From Agarophyton chilense (Eukaryota > Rhodophyta > Florideophyceae > Gracilariales > Gracilariaceae): a stretch of 64,000 nt of DNA. Made by a program: the position numbers and the translations under genes. The stretch's first letter is position 1. Every line of letters starts with the position of its first letter. The DNA lies in contig JARGXX010000088.1 of the NCBI GenBank assembly GCA_030374765.1, positions 496,001-560,000 on the forward strand, read 5' to 3'. Below the pieces are notes generated by a model, which saw nothing but the letters and a program-made list of their open reading frames with translations, searched no databases and was not told the DNA's origin. Below, piece after piece: positions 21,349 through 32,227 of this stretch.

Positions 21349-23505
21349 ATGGTTCTCAATGAGAAATCATTTCCTCCTGCAACACCTGAAACTGTGAAGC
21401 CCCCTCTGCCATACTTTAAGGATCCAGCATCTCATTCATGGCCAGGCGTCCACTTCACCGACAACATATGCATCTATCTAACCATTGACTTCGAGAAGAA
21501 GCGTCTCACCGGGCGTGCCCATTACACTTTTCGAAAGCTTCAGTCTGATGAAAGGCTATCACTCGATATACGAGGCATCGATGTCAAGTCCGTCACCACT
21601 TCAGACGGTGCCCCGTTGTCATATATTGCAAAAGAAGACGAGTCGCCTGCGGGCGGCCTTTTGTCTGTAGACGTACCTCAGTCTGATTCTTCCACGTTCC
21701 AAGTTTGTATTTGTTATGAGACGGGTGGTTGCGGCGGTGGGTCACCTGCGGGTGGAGCATGCGACTGGTTGTCACCAGAACAAGCGGCCAATGAACCTTT
21801 CTTGTTCACTCAAGCCCAAGCAATACATGCGCGCTCTATCTTTCCTTGCCAAGACACACCAGCAGTAAAATCACCGTATACTGCTGTTGTATCTGTTTTA
21901 CCGCCATATGATAATTTACCTGTTGTTATGTCAGCGCAACGCGTTCCATCTACAAATGACGACCCTGATGGATCTTCTCGATTCCACTGCGCAGTACCGA
22001 TCCCTTCGTATCTCTTCGCTCTTGCATGTGGCAGTTTGGAAAGCAGGGATTTGTCACCCAGGTGTAGGGTGTGGGCGCAACCCGCGGTCATTGAAGACGC
22101 AGCTCAAGAATTTGTAGATGTGGAGCTGATGCTTACCACGGCTGAAGAATTGGCTGGACCGTACGTATGGGGAAGATATGATTTACTTGTTCTCCCCGCT
22201 TCGTTCCCTTACGGCGGAATGGAGAATCCCATGCTTACTTTTGTGACTCCGACTCTCCTATCGGTGCGTTCTACAAATTTACTGTCTATCTTTTTGTTTG
22301 CAGCAAGACTAACTAAAGCTTTCTGTGCTTTGCTTTCATTTTCCCGGGTTAGGGAGATCGTTCGCTTGTCAGCGTCATCATACATGAGATAGCACATAGT
22401 TGGGCTGGGAACCTTGTGTCATGCAGGGACTGTTGTCATTTTTGGGTAAATGAAGGCTTTACTGTGAAGCTTGAACGTCGAATTCTGAACAAAATGTATG
22501 GACCTGGACGGGAAGGCCTGGATACAATAGCAGGTCGGCAAACCCTGAACAACTACCTTGCTGCCGTTGGTGAACATCATAAGACAACATCACTGGTCAC
22601 CAAGATGAAGGACGGAGAAGATCCTGATGACTATTTCTCCTGTGTCCCCTATGAAAAGGGTTTCAACTTTTTGCTTTGGCTAGAACATTGTGTCAAGGAA
22701 GATTACGGCTCCGACTTTCACGGTAAGTTCGTCATATGTCTTTCTTTGCTGCTCTTCTTTTTATTGACTTATGTCTATCTAATCTTCATCGATTTTGCTT
22801 AACGCGCACTTTTTGCCAGAATTTCTGAGAGAATACTTCAACAAGTTCAAGTATCAATCAATATCGAGTTCGGATTTTGTGCAGCTGTTTCAAAAAACTT
22901 TCCCCAAAACCGCAGAAGAGATTGATGTAGATCTTTGGCTTCATGGAACTGGAAAATGTCCAGACTTAGCTCCGGTGGACACTTCTCTTGTTGAAGAGGC
23001 CTCGACACGCGCGAAGCAATGGTTGGCTTTCTTTATTGGCACTAAGGATGATGACGAGAAGACTTCTTTGGAAAAAGCTTCTGAACACTTCAAAAATTGG
23101 TGTTCGCAGTTTAAGGGATGGGATGCTAAACAGAAACTTTGCTTTTTGAATGAACTCCAAGCCAAGATTGGTGAAGGGAACACGGTTAAAGATGGAGTCG
23201 TGTGGAATAAGAAGTGTGCCGCTATATTGGAGTCGTTCTGCGATTTAAACAGTATGCGTAACTCTGAAATCAGGTTTGCGTGGTGCCGCATTGCCCTGAA
23301 GGCGAAGTTCGAAAGTGTCCTTGAGAATGTGAAAGACTTCGTTTCAAGTCAAGGCCGCATGAAGTTCGTCAGACCCTTGTTTAAAGACATGTATCATGTC
23401 TACCCGCGTGGTGAGTACGCGAAAGAACTTTTTGGCGCCTTGAAGAACTCCTATCATAGTATTGCTAGGAAGATGATCGAAAAGGACTTGACTGCAGAGC
23501 AATGA
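21349..23505 (+). CDS. LTA4H: M1 aminopeptidase, leukotriene A4 hydrolase group (3 exons)
   Basis: Exons 21349-22263, 22353-22722 and 22820-23505 join to 656 residues. Intron 1 (89 bp) starts GTGCGT, has GACTAAC at 22307-22313 and ends TTAG. Intron 2 (97 bp) starts GTAAGT and ends CCAG. The protein is a zinc aminopeptidase: GGMEN at 289-293, HEIAH at 316-320 and the third zinc ligand Glu339 in WVNEG, giving HExxH-x18-E. The catalytic tyrosines sit in DDYFSCVPYEKGF, and the C-terminal helical repeat domain includes NSEIRFAWCR and QGRMKFVRPLFKD, typical of LTA4H. In organisms without leukotrienes this group acts as a di/tripeptide aminopeptidase, so epoxide hydrolase activity is not claimed. 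The first ATG is used; a frame extension upstream has only a TTG. Confidence 0.92.
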
Positions 23506-23988
23506 GGAAAGTCAATATTTAGACTTGAGAAGCGGTTTAATGGAGGGTTTTAAATGTTTCAGCAAACCATGTTCACTTTCGCTAACCTTACCGTCGTACA
23601 CAGAAGAAAAGGCTGAATGTATTTCTAGAAAAATAGGGATATCTTACGGCCAGCCCTTCTCATAAATTTATCGAGTTTTTTTTGGATACTGTATCTCCAG
23701 CACTGGGGTTTGTTTGGCACTGCCATTTTGCGAGACGTCATTCGCCTGAGACTCCAATCTGTTTTTAATCACATTTCTCGCAACCCGCAAAGTCAAAAAG
23801 GCGAAACCATGATGTGCATCCACCACAACGCACAATATCGCGCTCCATCTCTACTAGGTCCAAGTATTCCCGTGCTCATCCATTAACAGGTCGTACTCTT
23901 GTTTGTGGTAGCTAAAACACGAACGGAAATTTCTTTTGGTTCGTTTCGAGGGAGCCAAGCGCTCTTCTTTGGTTATTCAGATTTTTGC
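23506..23988. other. Intergenic region
   Basis: About 480 bp between the aminopeptidase stop and the serine acetyltransferase start. An A/T-rich stretch near 23670-23690 may mark the mRNA 3' end. Nothing else is recognised. Confidence 0.4.
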
Positions 23989-25116
23989 ATGTCGCCTCGA
24001 CGTCTTCGAGCAGCATACGTTCTGCCCTTTCCACATTCTTGTACAACACATCAAACGCATTGTTGTTCTCATCATTCGCCCTCGTCTTCCAATGGAGTCT
24101 TTCGTTCCCAGCAACCGCCAAGGGTAAGCAAAATCTCAGTAAGTACGCCACAGGTGTCGCAGTACGAAAAAGGATACGGTTTCGGCCATTCAGTCACTGT
24201 GGAAGAAATGACTGAATCACTGCATGGAGAGGATGACCCTTTGTGGCAGCTCATGAAGAGAGAGGCTGGCAACGCCGCAGCGGAAGAGCCGCAGCTTGCG
24301 AGCGCATTGTATGCAACCATTCTTGTACATGAAACCTTGGAAGAAACAGTTGCGACTACTCTGGGAAACGCTTTGGATACCCCAACGTTTCAAGCCACAC
24401 AATGGGTTGAGCTTTTTCGGGAAGCCATGGCGGATGACTTGGAGTACGGCAAAGCTGTTCGATCAGATATCGCTGCAGTTATGCAAAGAGATCCCGCTAG
24501 CAGTCATGCAGCACGCGTTTTGCTGTACTCCAAAGGTTTCCATGCTTTGGAGAGCTGGAGATGTGCACACTGGCTTTGGATTAATGGGAGAACTAGTCTC
24601 GCGCTTTACATGCAATCAATGATTTCCAGTCGCTTTGCGGTAGACATTCACCCCGCAGCCAAAATTGGGCAAGGAATTCTTATTGACCATGGGACCGGGA
24701 TTGTAATAGGAGAAACTGCCACTTTAGGAAACAACGTATCTCTTCTTCACAATGTTACACTGGGAGGCACAGGAAAGGAGACGGGGGATCGTCATCCTAA
24801 AGTCGGAGATGGGGTAATGATCGGCGCGGGTGCCACAATCCTTGGAAATATTAAAGTAGGTATGGGGGCCCATATCGCGGCATGCTCGGTGGTCTTGAAA
24901 CAGGTAGAGCCCTTCGCTATCATTAGTGGCGTTCCGGGGAAAATGGTTGGGAAAGTGAGCTACAAAGCCGGAGTTATGCCATCATTTGTAATGGACCAAA
25001 GACTAAGCATAGAGGTATTGGGTGAACAAAACCCGTATCACAACGCCGTAACTGGATCTGTGAAGGCTGTTCATCATCACGATGATGATGAAATCTTTGG
25101 TGGAAGCTCGATATAG
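23989..25116 (+). CDS. SAT: Serine O-acetyltransferase, probably plastid
   Basis: Catalyses L-serine + acetyl-CoA to O-acetylserine, the carbon acceptor for sulfide in cysteine synthesis. 375 residues from the first ATG at 23989; the frame extends upstream only via TTG. The first ~60 residues are Ser/His/Arg-rich with few acids, consistent with a plastid transit peptide. A helical SATase N-terminal domain (about 75-210, with DPLWQLMKREA and AARVLLYSKGFHALESWR) is followed by the left-handed beta-helix of hexapeptide repeats (DIHPAAKIGQGILIDHGTG, VIGETATLGNNVSLLHNVTLG, then GAGATILGNIKVG). The last residue is Ile, in a flexible acidic/His-rich tail, as in enzymes whose C-terminal Ile docks into O-acetylserine thiol-lyase. 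Very confident family call. Confidence 0.93.
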   Translation: MSPRRLRAAYVLPFPHSCTTHQTHCCSHHSPSSSNGVFRSQQPPRVSKISVSTPQVSQYEKGYGFGHSVTVEEMTESLHGEDDPLWQLMKREAGNAAAEEPQLASALYATILVHETLEETVATTLGNALDTPTFQATQWVELFREAMADDLEYGKAVRSDIAAVMQRDPASSHAARVLLYSKGFHALESWRCAHWLWINGRTSLALYMQSMISSRFAVDIHPAAKIGQGILIDHGTGIVIGETATLGNNVSLLHNVTLGGTGKETGDRHPKVGDGVMIGAGATILGNIKVGMGAHIAACSVVLKQVEPFAIISGVPGKMVGKVSYKAGVMPSFVMDQRLSIEVLGEQNPYHNAVTGSVKAVHHHDDDEIFGGSSI

Positions 25117-25453
25117 ATCTAGACGGACAGGGCATTCGAAACTGCCCTTCGAATCATTGGCATTTATGTTTTAACTTTTAGATGATGCACATGCACATAA
25201 CTTCTTTAAGTGAACAGCGATATGTTTGGAGTTTATGTAGATGTGTACGGGGGTAGAGAGATGTGCTACGCAAGACATGGATGCAATAAGCATGCGGTTG
25301 CGAGCTGTAAAGATGAAGATAGCACGGCAAGTCTTCGACCGTTTCTATTACATTAGACCACATCCTGGGCTTTTCGCTTTCCCTTCCGTAATATACACAG
25401 ATTATGCCTGAATATAAGCCCCAACAGGCACAAATGATGATACAGAAGTCTAG
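25117..25453. other. Convergent intergenic region
   Basis: 337 bp between the 3' ends of serine acetyltransferase and the TFIIA gene. A/T-rich with no recognisable gene; presumably both 3' UTRs. Confidence 0.45.
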
Positions 25454-26110
25454 CTAGAAGTCTAGGTCGCACGTCGCTTTATTAAACAGGTACTCTCGAT
25501 CGCGAATGAGCACAATACCCTCCTTGAGGATGAGCTTCCACTTCGGGCCTTTCCTCACTTTCTCATACTGTGCAAGCACAAGGTTCTCCGGTGTTTCATC
25601 ATCAGATTCACTCTCACTGTCGCTGCTGTCCAGTTCTTCCCCTTTGTCCTCCGCCTGCCCATCATCTGGTATCCGCTGCCTTTTGAGAGGACGTTCTTCC
25701 GTCTTAACAACATCACGTTCATTTTTGACTGGAGCAAGAGGAGACGCAGTTTTCCGTGGAATCGAGGGTAAGGGTGGGCGGCTGGTCTCTACCACGTTGT
25801 TGGTAAGAGCTGCCACCGAGATTACGCCATTGCGACTTGGTGGTGGCTTAAGGGGAACCTTTGGGGTGAGGTTGGGGTCCAGCTTCTTGGCCGACTTGGA
25901 GCCTTTGCTCGATGAAGACGGCCTCTCGATGATGGCCGGGTCGTCCGAGAAGTCATGGGTGTGCAAGCGTTCTGCCCATCGCTTCTTGAGGAGGGCTAGG
26001 CTGTCGATAGCCGAGTCCGCCGCACCCTTCTCGACGAGCTCGGCGCGGACACCTTCAATGGTCGCGTCAATGACGCGCAGATAAACCTCGCGCACAATTG
26101 CCTGATTCAT
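25454..26110 (-). CDS. GTF2A1/TOA1: Transcription factor IIA large (alpha/beta) subunit
   Basis: General RNA polymerase II factor that stabilises TBP on promoters. 218 residues. The N-terminal ~55 residues form the TFIIA alpha four-helix-bundle segment (VREVYLRVIDATIEGVRAEL, then LLKKRWAERL). A variable Lys/Pro/Ser-rich linker follows, then the typical acidic stretch (DSSDSESESDDE, about 160-172). The C-terminal beta segment (VLAQYEKVRKGPKWKLILK, then REYLFNKATCDLDF) matches the TBP-contacting beta barrel ending. The length is short against human TFIIA-alpha/beta (about 376) because the linker is reduced. It is divergent from a very small plus-strand frame and convergent with serine acetyltransferase. 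Confidence 0.92.
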   Translation of the reverse strand: MNQAIVREVYLRVIDATIEGVRAELVEKGAADSAIDSLALLKKRWAERLHTHDFSDDPAIIERPSSSSKGSKSAKKLDPNLTPKVPLKPPPSRNGVISVAALTNNVVETSRPPLPSIPRKTASPLAPVKNERDVVKTEERPLKRQRIPDDGQAEDKGEELDSSDSESESDDETPENLVLAQYEKVRKGPKWKLILKEGIVLIRDREYLFNKATCDLDF

Positions 26111-26264
26111 GACGCTCGGGGCTGATGCTTAAGTACTCCAGCGGCGGGGCATGCGGAACGGGCAGAGGTGGAGGACCGGTTGCAGACCAGCTTTCGGCTC
26201 GCGACGCGACTGCGGGCGGGCGTCGAAATTGAGGCTGTTGATTAAGTAAGGCTTGCGTGCTCCG

Positions 26265-26441
26265 ATGATTCCACTTGTAGTGCCGCCCAATCACAGAGCA
26301 GCACCCCGTCAAAATGCCAAGGGCGAGGTTTTTGAAGATTTGGAGCAACCGCTCAAACGGTCCACTGACAAAGAGTCGGATACTGGAGCAGGTTACGCAG
26401 ATACGAAGGGTACAAAGGTCATGCCGATTTCCACTGTGTAG
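26265..26441 (+). CDS. Possible small protein (58 aa)
   Basis: Not recognised. A 58-residue frame from ATG 26265, divergent from TFIIA (154 bp). It is charged and polar with a balanced composition (for example KGEVFEDLEQPLKRSTDKES) and no membrane segment. Overlapping frames exist in the other phases. Only composition supports it; comparison with a related genome would decide. Confidence 0.22.
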   Translation: MIPLVVPPNHRAAPRQNAKGEVFEDLEQPLKRSTDKESDTGAGYADTKGTKVMPISTV

Positions 26442-26871
26442 CAAACGCACACTTTCAAGGTGGGAATACGCGCTCGTCCCCAATTTCACTCGCGCTGGCA
26501 CGAGAACCTGCAAGTTATCACGCTACCAGCTTACCCTTCCCAGTGGGAAGACGGTTGTACCGAGTGCACTAGTTCCTTTTTGTAGAGTTTGGTGCCTTTC
26601 ACAACAAACACGTACAGTTTTGATTGAGGGAGGATGCAGTGAAACATAAATGTGTCGTTTGAGGATGTGTGTTTATCTCAAAGTATCAAGACCCAATTTG
26701 TAAGTTTAAACCTCACTCACAATAACCACTCACTTCCATGCCAAACAAAACCGCATTTTCAGCGTTTCATGATGCGCAAAGAAAAGTCTTGACCGAACCA
26801 AGAGCATTTGCTTCACAAAAAATGGTGAAGAAATCTTATGTCTGTAGTGAAAGGATATCATCTGAAAATAT

Positions 26872-27285
26872 TTAGTAGTACTTAAACTCCAACATATTCT
26901 CCTCGGGGTCCCTGAAGTAAATACTCATACCATCTCCACGTGCCCCACTCCTTTTTGCCGGCTCTTCCACAGTAATGCCAACTTTTTCAAGTCTTTTCCT
27001 CAAGTCCACGAGGTCGCTTTTACCGATACTGAAGCAAAAATGGCCATTCCCAGACAAGCCCCGAGCGTTATCAGACTTGAAGAAATCAATGATTGACAGT
27101 CCAGATACTCGAACGCTTGGGAATGGCCGTTTACCCTTTTCATATTCTTCCAGGCCGCACGGGGCAAACCTAAGGGTTTCCATGTAGAACGCCAACATGC
27201 TTTTCACGTCTCTGCATTCAATGGCAATGTGGTCCAAGTCGGCGCGGAGATATACACACATGGCTTCAGAACAGAAAGCTAACAT
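26872..27285 (-). CDS. VOC-superfamily (glyoxalase-fold) protein, GLOD5-like
   Basis: 137 residues from ATG 27285 (an ATG at 27261 gives 129). A single vicinal-oxygen-chelate domain: LDHIAIECRDVKSMLAFY at the start, then a second half with GHFCFSIG and GARGDGMSIYFRDPEENMLEF near the end. The two His and the final Glu (LDH, GHF, MLEF) are in the positions used for metal binding in this fold. The closest remembered pattern is the uncharacterised GLOD5/YaeR-like group rather than true glyoxalase I, so no substrate is assigned. The frame upstream of 27285 opens only through a GTG. It is the last housekeeping-type gene before the transposon-rich half. Confidence 0.8.
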   Translation of the reverse strand: MLAFCSEAMCVYLRADLDHIAIECRDVKSMLAFYMETLRFAPCGLEEYEKGKRPFPSVRVSGLSIIDFFKSDNARGLSGNGHFCFSIGKSDLVDLRKRLEKVGITVEEPAKRSGARGDGMSIYFRDPEENMLEFKYY

Positions 27286-28394
27286 GGAGCTCGAGGGCAA
27301 CCAACGACGCTTAGCGGATCGATCATATAGCCGTCTTGCCTTGTGACGAGTTACATGGCTGGTGGTCTGAGGCCTCAGCACAAGCTGTACACACTGCCCC
27401 TCACTAGGGAGTCCCTAGTAGGTTATGGCCTGGAAACTTGTCCAGCGGTTTTATTTTAAATATCTCCCGTGGTTCTTGTGCACCCTAAGATTCCATTATC
27501 ACGAGAGACATTATCATCAGATGATTTCCTTCGTGACCGGTTCTGCGAAGTCTTTGATAGGTTGGATGGAAAGGCTTTCGACACAATGAACATACCTCAG
27601 GAAGCCTGAGTTGTAGCGGAATGCAAAGTGTACATGAGCAAGATCTCCACCGGCATGACGGTATAGCCCCATACCAGCACAAATAAAGTTACAGGTGTAC
27701 AAAATCTATTGGATACCGCCAAAACGGTGTCAGGATCTGGCCTAAACACGAAAGTCTAGTGTAAACATGTCCTGCTGATCACTGTAATCAGCCCTAACGG
27801 GACTGCTGACGCTCCGAAGTGAAAAGCTCTAACGAGCCAATCAGCGCACTCTAGCAAGTGCAGCGCTCTATCGAGCCGGCTGATGCTTCAATAGGCAGTG
27901 ACAATGATGGACAAGGACAGCAAAAGCTGCCAGTCGTATAAACCAGTAAATAGTGGAGGACTAAAAGCATAAAAACGCAAAATGTGCGTACACAGTTTGT
28001 GCAATTCTGAACCATATGTGTATGCACAAATTCCTGTTTCAGACCATCCAATTGAACGTGCTGAGTTATAGTATTCCGCATTCTCCTTCTGCTTTTTTGC
28101 CGTCCCAAACAGCAATCCCAGCTTCTTCACTCGCTATCAGCAGGGTTCCTTCACGTCCATCTTTAACCCCTCCACCCGCTCGCTCACGCCCCAAATCGCG
28201 CGTCAAGAGCTTCGCAAAAACGTGCACTGTCTCGACCACCGGAATTCTTCCCAAAATCTTTTTTTTTAAAACTGCTTGCGCCAACCGTTACATATCACTG
28301 TTTCGTTTCATTTCCACTCGTAGGCACCCTTTAAACACGCCTAGCCCTACCGTAAATTCTAACGTGAATCCCCTCAAGTGGGGTCGAACGGACC
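27286..28394. other. Gene-free stretch at gene-island/transposon-island boundary
   Basis: About 1.1 kb without a convincing gene. Near 27775-27890 short imperfect repeats of the types CTAACGRG and GCTGATNNC recur, which could be the decayed end of a DNA transposon, but no clean inverted repeat was found. The rest shows nothing recognisable. Confidence 0.4.
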
Positions 28395-29488
28395 ATGGTG
28401 ATTGCAAGCCATATGAATTCAGACAACCGATCTGTCGAGCACTCCGCGTCAGCCATCCGGGAAGCCTCAACGGCACCGTCGGCAGGCAACAAAAAAACTG
28501 ACTCTCATATCGTTACGGACTCGATCGCTCATCCGCCGACTGTCTCAGCCGCCCCAATTCCACTAGTGACCCAGACCGAGCGCCATGAGGCGCGGGGATC
28601 GGAGCGCCGGCGCAGTCGGGGACGTTCGATCTCCACTAGCGAATGCCGTAGACGTGGCAGAGGTGGCAGACGGTTTACGCGAAGTTTTTGCGCATCTTTT
28701 TCGGAGGGGGAGGTAAACTGTTTAATGGAGATTATTGAAAAAACTCTACCGTCTTGTGAGGAGGAGTGGGATTTTATCGCTTGCACGCATGGGACGCAAT
28801 TCTCCAAAAACGCCTCACCGCTGACTCGCTGCGGAGAAAACCTTCACAGATATACCGGTCGCGAATTCCAACAAGAGATCCTCGAATACCTCTAGCTGTG
28901 CTACGAGCGAAGCGTTTTCCCGAGCAGATCACGGAACGACTCGATATTGGGAAGAGAGACGACGGAGACTACGAGGAAATGTTTGATGGCGGGTATGGGG
29001 AGGACGGTGGTGATGTTGAAGATGGGGCGGGGGATTCAGGTATGCAGGGTGCAGTTGGCGGACGATGTAACGTTGCCAAGCAGAACAGTTCGCCATCTTC
29101 GGCTCCACATGTTGGCATAGGACAAAACCTCGTGACTCGTAGAATGAAACACTGCCGTCTTGAGGAGGAGGAAGGAGATCTCATGGATCTTTTTAAAGCC
29201 TCCCTCCTTGAGGACCGCGACCGTCGAGAGAAGGAAGGAGAGAGAAGGGAGGTGAAAATGACGGAGGATCGGGAAAAAAGGGAAAAGGATAGAGTGGAGA
29301 GGGATGCTAGAAGAAAGGAAAGGGAGAAGATCGGGAGAGGGGAGGAAGATATGCGCCATCAAGCGCTAGATGAAGAGAAAAGACGTGTGGAGGAGGACCG
29401 TACGCGGTGTATGCAGTACATTAACATGATGATGCTCATGATTTCGAGAGGTTCGAGGGGACCAGAGCCGTCAATACAAAAGCCCTAA
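28395..29488 (+). pseudogene. Myb/SANT-like protein of a Harbinger-type element, frameshifted
   Basis: Two overlapping frames (28395-28895 and 28766-29488) make one broken gene. The first gives a polar leader, an Arg-rich patch, then a SANT-like start (FSEGEVNCLMEIIEKTLPSC, then EEWDFIACTHGTQFS). The second frame continues the same domain (TADSLRRKPSQIYRSRIPT, then AVLRAKRFPEQI), so the shift lies at the A5 run 28806-28810. The pattern resembles the Myb/SANT-like domains (DUF6818-like) common in oomycete and algal transposon proteins; the exact family name is from memory. An acidic stretch and a long charged coiled-coil region follow. In PIF/Harbinger elements such a protein helps the transposase reach the nucleus and ends. 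It is convergent with the transposase remnant, 77 bp apart. Confidence 0.6.
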
Positions 29489-29565
29489 ACTGTTTTTATA
29501 TTCAATTTTGAGCACCTGGTTAGCCTCTGTACTAAGGTGAGGCATAAAGGTACTAATAATCTGGT

Positions 29566-30069
29566 TCATTCCAACCATTTTAGTCCGGTAGTTGAACAAG
29601 TAGACACCCAAGTGAGATTCAGTATGCGTTCTCCTCTTTCCTCGTAAATGAGCCTATCTTCACCGCGAGGGAATGATCCTTGAAATACATGCACGCCCCA
29701 TTCTGAGGCTTGTCTCGCGGATGTGGCCTGTCGAGTCTTAACGACTGTCGCGTAGGAGTTAGTAAGAGAGACATCCTGGGACAACTTGATTAGAAAAGGA
29801 TGTATGGCTCGGCAGAACGCTGAATCGACGACACAGGTTTCTCTCATGCGAGTGAAAGTTTCCTTAAGCTTCTCATAAATAGGTCCCCATTCCGAAATGG
29901 TAGAATTGTGCATGGGGCCCGGAGAAGTGATTTCACTAGCAATTACGACACCACTAGGGGCGAAAACGAAAACATTCCCAACATAGTGGTCATGGGTCCA
30001 ACCAGTGTGTGGTATTTTACTGAGGACTGTAGAGGTCTCGGTGCAGTGGGTATCCACAAAACTAACCAC
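29566..30069 (-). pseudogene. PIF/Harbinger-type DDE transposase, C-terminal part
   Basis: Fragment of about 167 residues. It matches the DDE_Tnp_4 style: SFVDTH (first acid), GWTHDHYVGNVFVFAPSG, the block SPGPMHNSTISEWG, CVVDSAF (third acid), then ATSARQASEWGVHVFQGSF and a tail resembling the end of these proteins. At the second catalytic position the usual HDS reads HNS, so a catalytic Asp is lost. The frame is open above 30069 for only a few codons; the N-terminal part lies decayed in 30070-30550. With the Myb/SANT-like gene it forms a two-gene element. Flanking terminal inverted repeats could not be identified by eye. Confidence 0.65.
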
Positions 30070-31989
30070 GGTGAGCGGGTGTAACCTTGCGAGCGACGGT
30101 TCTTAGATAAGAAGAGAGTGTGCGGAAACCGGCCAGGTGTGCCTGAACAACGGCGATAGTACGTGTATTCGCGAGGCGGATGTCCAAATGCGGCGGTACG
30201 AAATGCACATGAGATCGTCTCGCCAACCCTAGTGACAATACAAATAACCAGGTAAAAGTAGAGAAAACAACACACACACACACACTTAAAGCTGTAGAAA
30301 AAGGGCGGTAAACGCGCAAGAGTAGAGGGTATCCTCGGAACAAGAGCACTAGCTCAGAACGGTTAAGAACTGATACTAAAGGTGCTCCTTTGTGGTAAAC
30401 CACTTTAGTATTTCTAGGACTCACCAGGATGGTGTTGAGGTTGGTTGGTTGTTGGTTGGCCTGCGCCGTCCTCACCTGGGCCTTGCGCTCTTTAATGTTC
30501 CAAGAAACAAAGCAGGTACTGTACAGTAGGGCATACACGTGGCGTGACACTACATAATTATCTAAGTAATACGAAATAAAATATTTGGTGATGGCACCTT
30601 ACAGTGTACACTAAATACAGTAATTCCTAATCAAATTTCTCCTGTCCCAATCTTTCCATGTAGTAATTCTTCTCATAACTTCTCGTAATCGATTACAGCC
30701 AAAGCAATAGCTTATGAATGCCATTTCGCGACTTCGTAGTGTTTCGATCGGTCGAACTCAGGTGCATCCAGAATGCTACACATTGTAAAACATGTTTTGA
30801 ATGACATGTTCGCCTGCCTGCTGTAACAGTAGGTTCAAGCCGTCGGCTTCTGCATATACATCGGATGGAAGAGATAGCTGCAAAAGAAACTTGGAACATA
30901 GAAATTTCTTCATCCGCAGGCATCCGTATAACAGCGTTCGGCTCTTTAGAGAAAGCTTTTAGTAGAAGGCGTCTCCAAAGCGTAGAAATAGGCTAGTCAC
31001 AGACGCAGTAGTCCCAAGAATTATGAAGAGAATCATGTCCGATTCCCGTGTCTGGTACCACGAAAGCGTTAGAGCCAAGCGCTGCAGACCTATCATTGAT
31101 CGGGGACTTCCCCGCCTCACCGCACGAGGAAAAAGCCTCTTAATTCTTCCTTTTGTAACGTAGGGCTAGTAGCAGGAATATACTTCTTCGAACGGTAGCA
31201 AGAGGGTCTGAAGACTTCTATGATCCAGCCCGGTAAGCGTGACAAAGGCCAGGTCCTGCCCAGACCCAAATAAAGTCATGAACGCTGATTTTGATGGTGC
31301 TTGGAGAGCGACTCGTGTGATACGCCGGTCGCCGTGGTGGCGGGGTGTATCAGAGATTCTATTCCTGAAAAAATGTCTCGGCGGGGTGACTCTCCGGCGA
31401 TTTTAGAGAATGATTTGAAGTTGATGGTAAATAGAGGCCATGTTTGTGAACTTGTTTCAAAGTTGGCAAGTGTTTGAAACGGCTACTCGCAGAAAGCTAC
31501 ATATCATGTCCGTGGTCTTTTCGCGTACTAAAGTAAAATGTGCGTACTATTTCGCGTGTACTGATTTATGTTGTCAGGGATCCTTCAGTGAGGTATTCAC
31601 TAAAGGTTTATTGAACAACTTCTGAAGCTTGGTCCCTGGGATTTGCTAATCAGAGGTCAATCTCTTTTTTACATAGACTTTCAAGACGATTTCCAAACAA
31701 TTCGATGAAATGAATTAATTATACACTTTAACAGGTCAAGAGTTCCCCAGAAAGTCTAAACCATGATTTGTGTGTTTTGTGCCTTCTGGAGAGATCTACT
31801 GTACTCAACCTTTACACATAATGATTCGTCTAAATGAATTCGGATAGTTTGCAACCTGTCGCGCCAGAAAAATCACATACTGCTTGCCAGTTTACTGTAA
31901 TGCAACCCTTCATCTTCATTGGTAACAGATTCGATATGTGTATTTCTAAGAATTTCAGAGTCTACACTGCATTAATGTCGTAAAAGTTT
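30070..31989. other. Transposon-derived or unassigned DNA
   Basis: The first ~480 bp probably hold the decayed N-terminal part of the minus-strand transposase. A short (CA)n run lies at about 30266-30285. From 30550 to 31989 the DNA is A/T-richer, with only short frames and no recognisable RNA gene or coding motif. Confidence 0.4.
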
Positions 31990-32227
31990 TGTGAGAGCTG
32001 TTTATCATCGTTTCGAAGACACTTATTGATGGCGGCCTAGTGAGGCAAATGCTCTTAGAATTATTCATAGACACGCAAAGCTTGGATTTCCCGGTTGTTT
32101 GGGGTCTCTTGCTTGTTCTGGGTTGGAGCTGCAGTGAGGTGCCGTTGCTGAGCAAATGCGAAACATTGGGAAGTTAATGCTTGTTTAACTATGCTTGGAG
32201 TCCATCTGCAATTATAGCGTTTCGATT
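31990..32227 (+). pseudogene. Second Harbinger-like transposase pseudogene, segment 1
   Basis: Reads as the middle part of a 'plant transposon protein' (PF04827-like) transposase: a FRRHLL stretch, then after a 1-nt shift near 32032 the phrase RPSEANALRIIHRHAKLGFPG, with CLGSLACSG taking the place of the usual GSLDC block, so the first catalytic Asp appears lost. Stops at 32138 and 32187 confirm decay. The frame is cut by a solo LTR at 32228 and resumes at 32836. It is a different family from the 28.4-30.1 kb element. Confidence 0.6.

Noticed and set aside
25506..26084. Plus-strand frame of 192 codons opposite TFIIA
   Set aside because: It is Ser/Leu/Arg-rich and lies wholly within the well-supported TFIIA gene on the other strand.
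27485..27702. Minus-strand frames of about 61-65 codons
   Set aside because: One phase looks mildly protein-like but is short, lies in a gene-free stretch and shows no recognisable motif.
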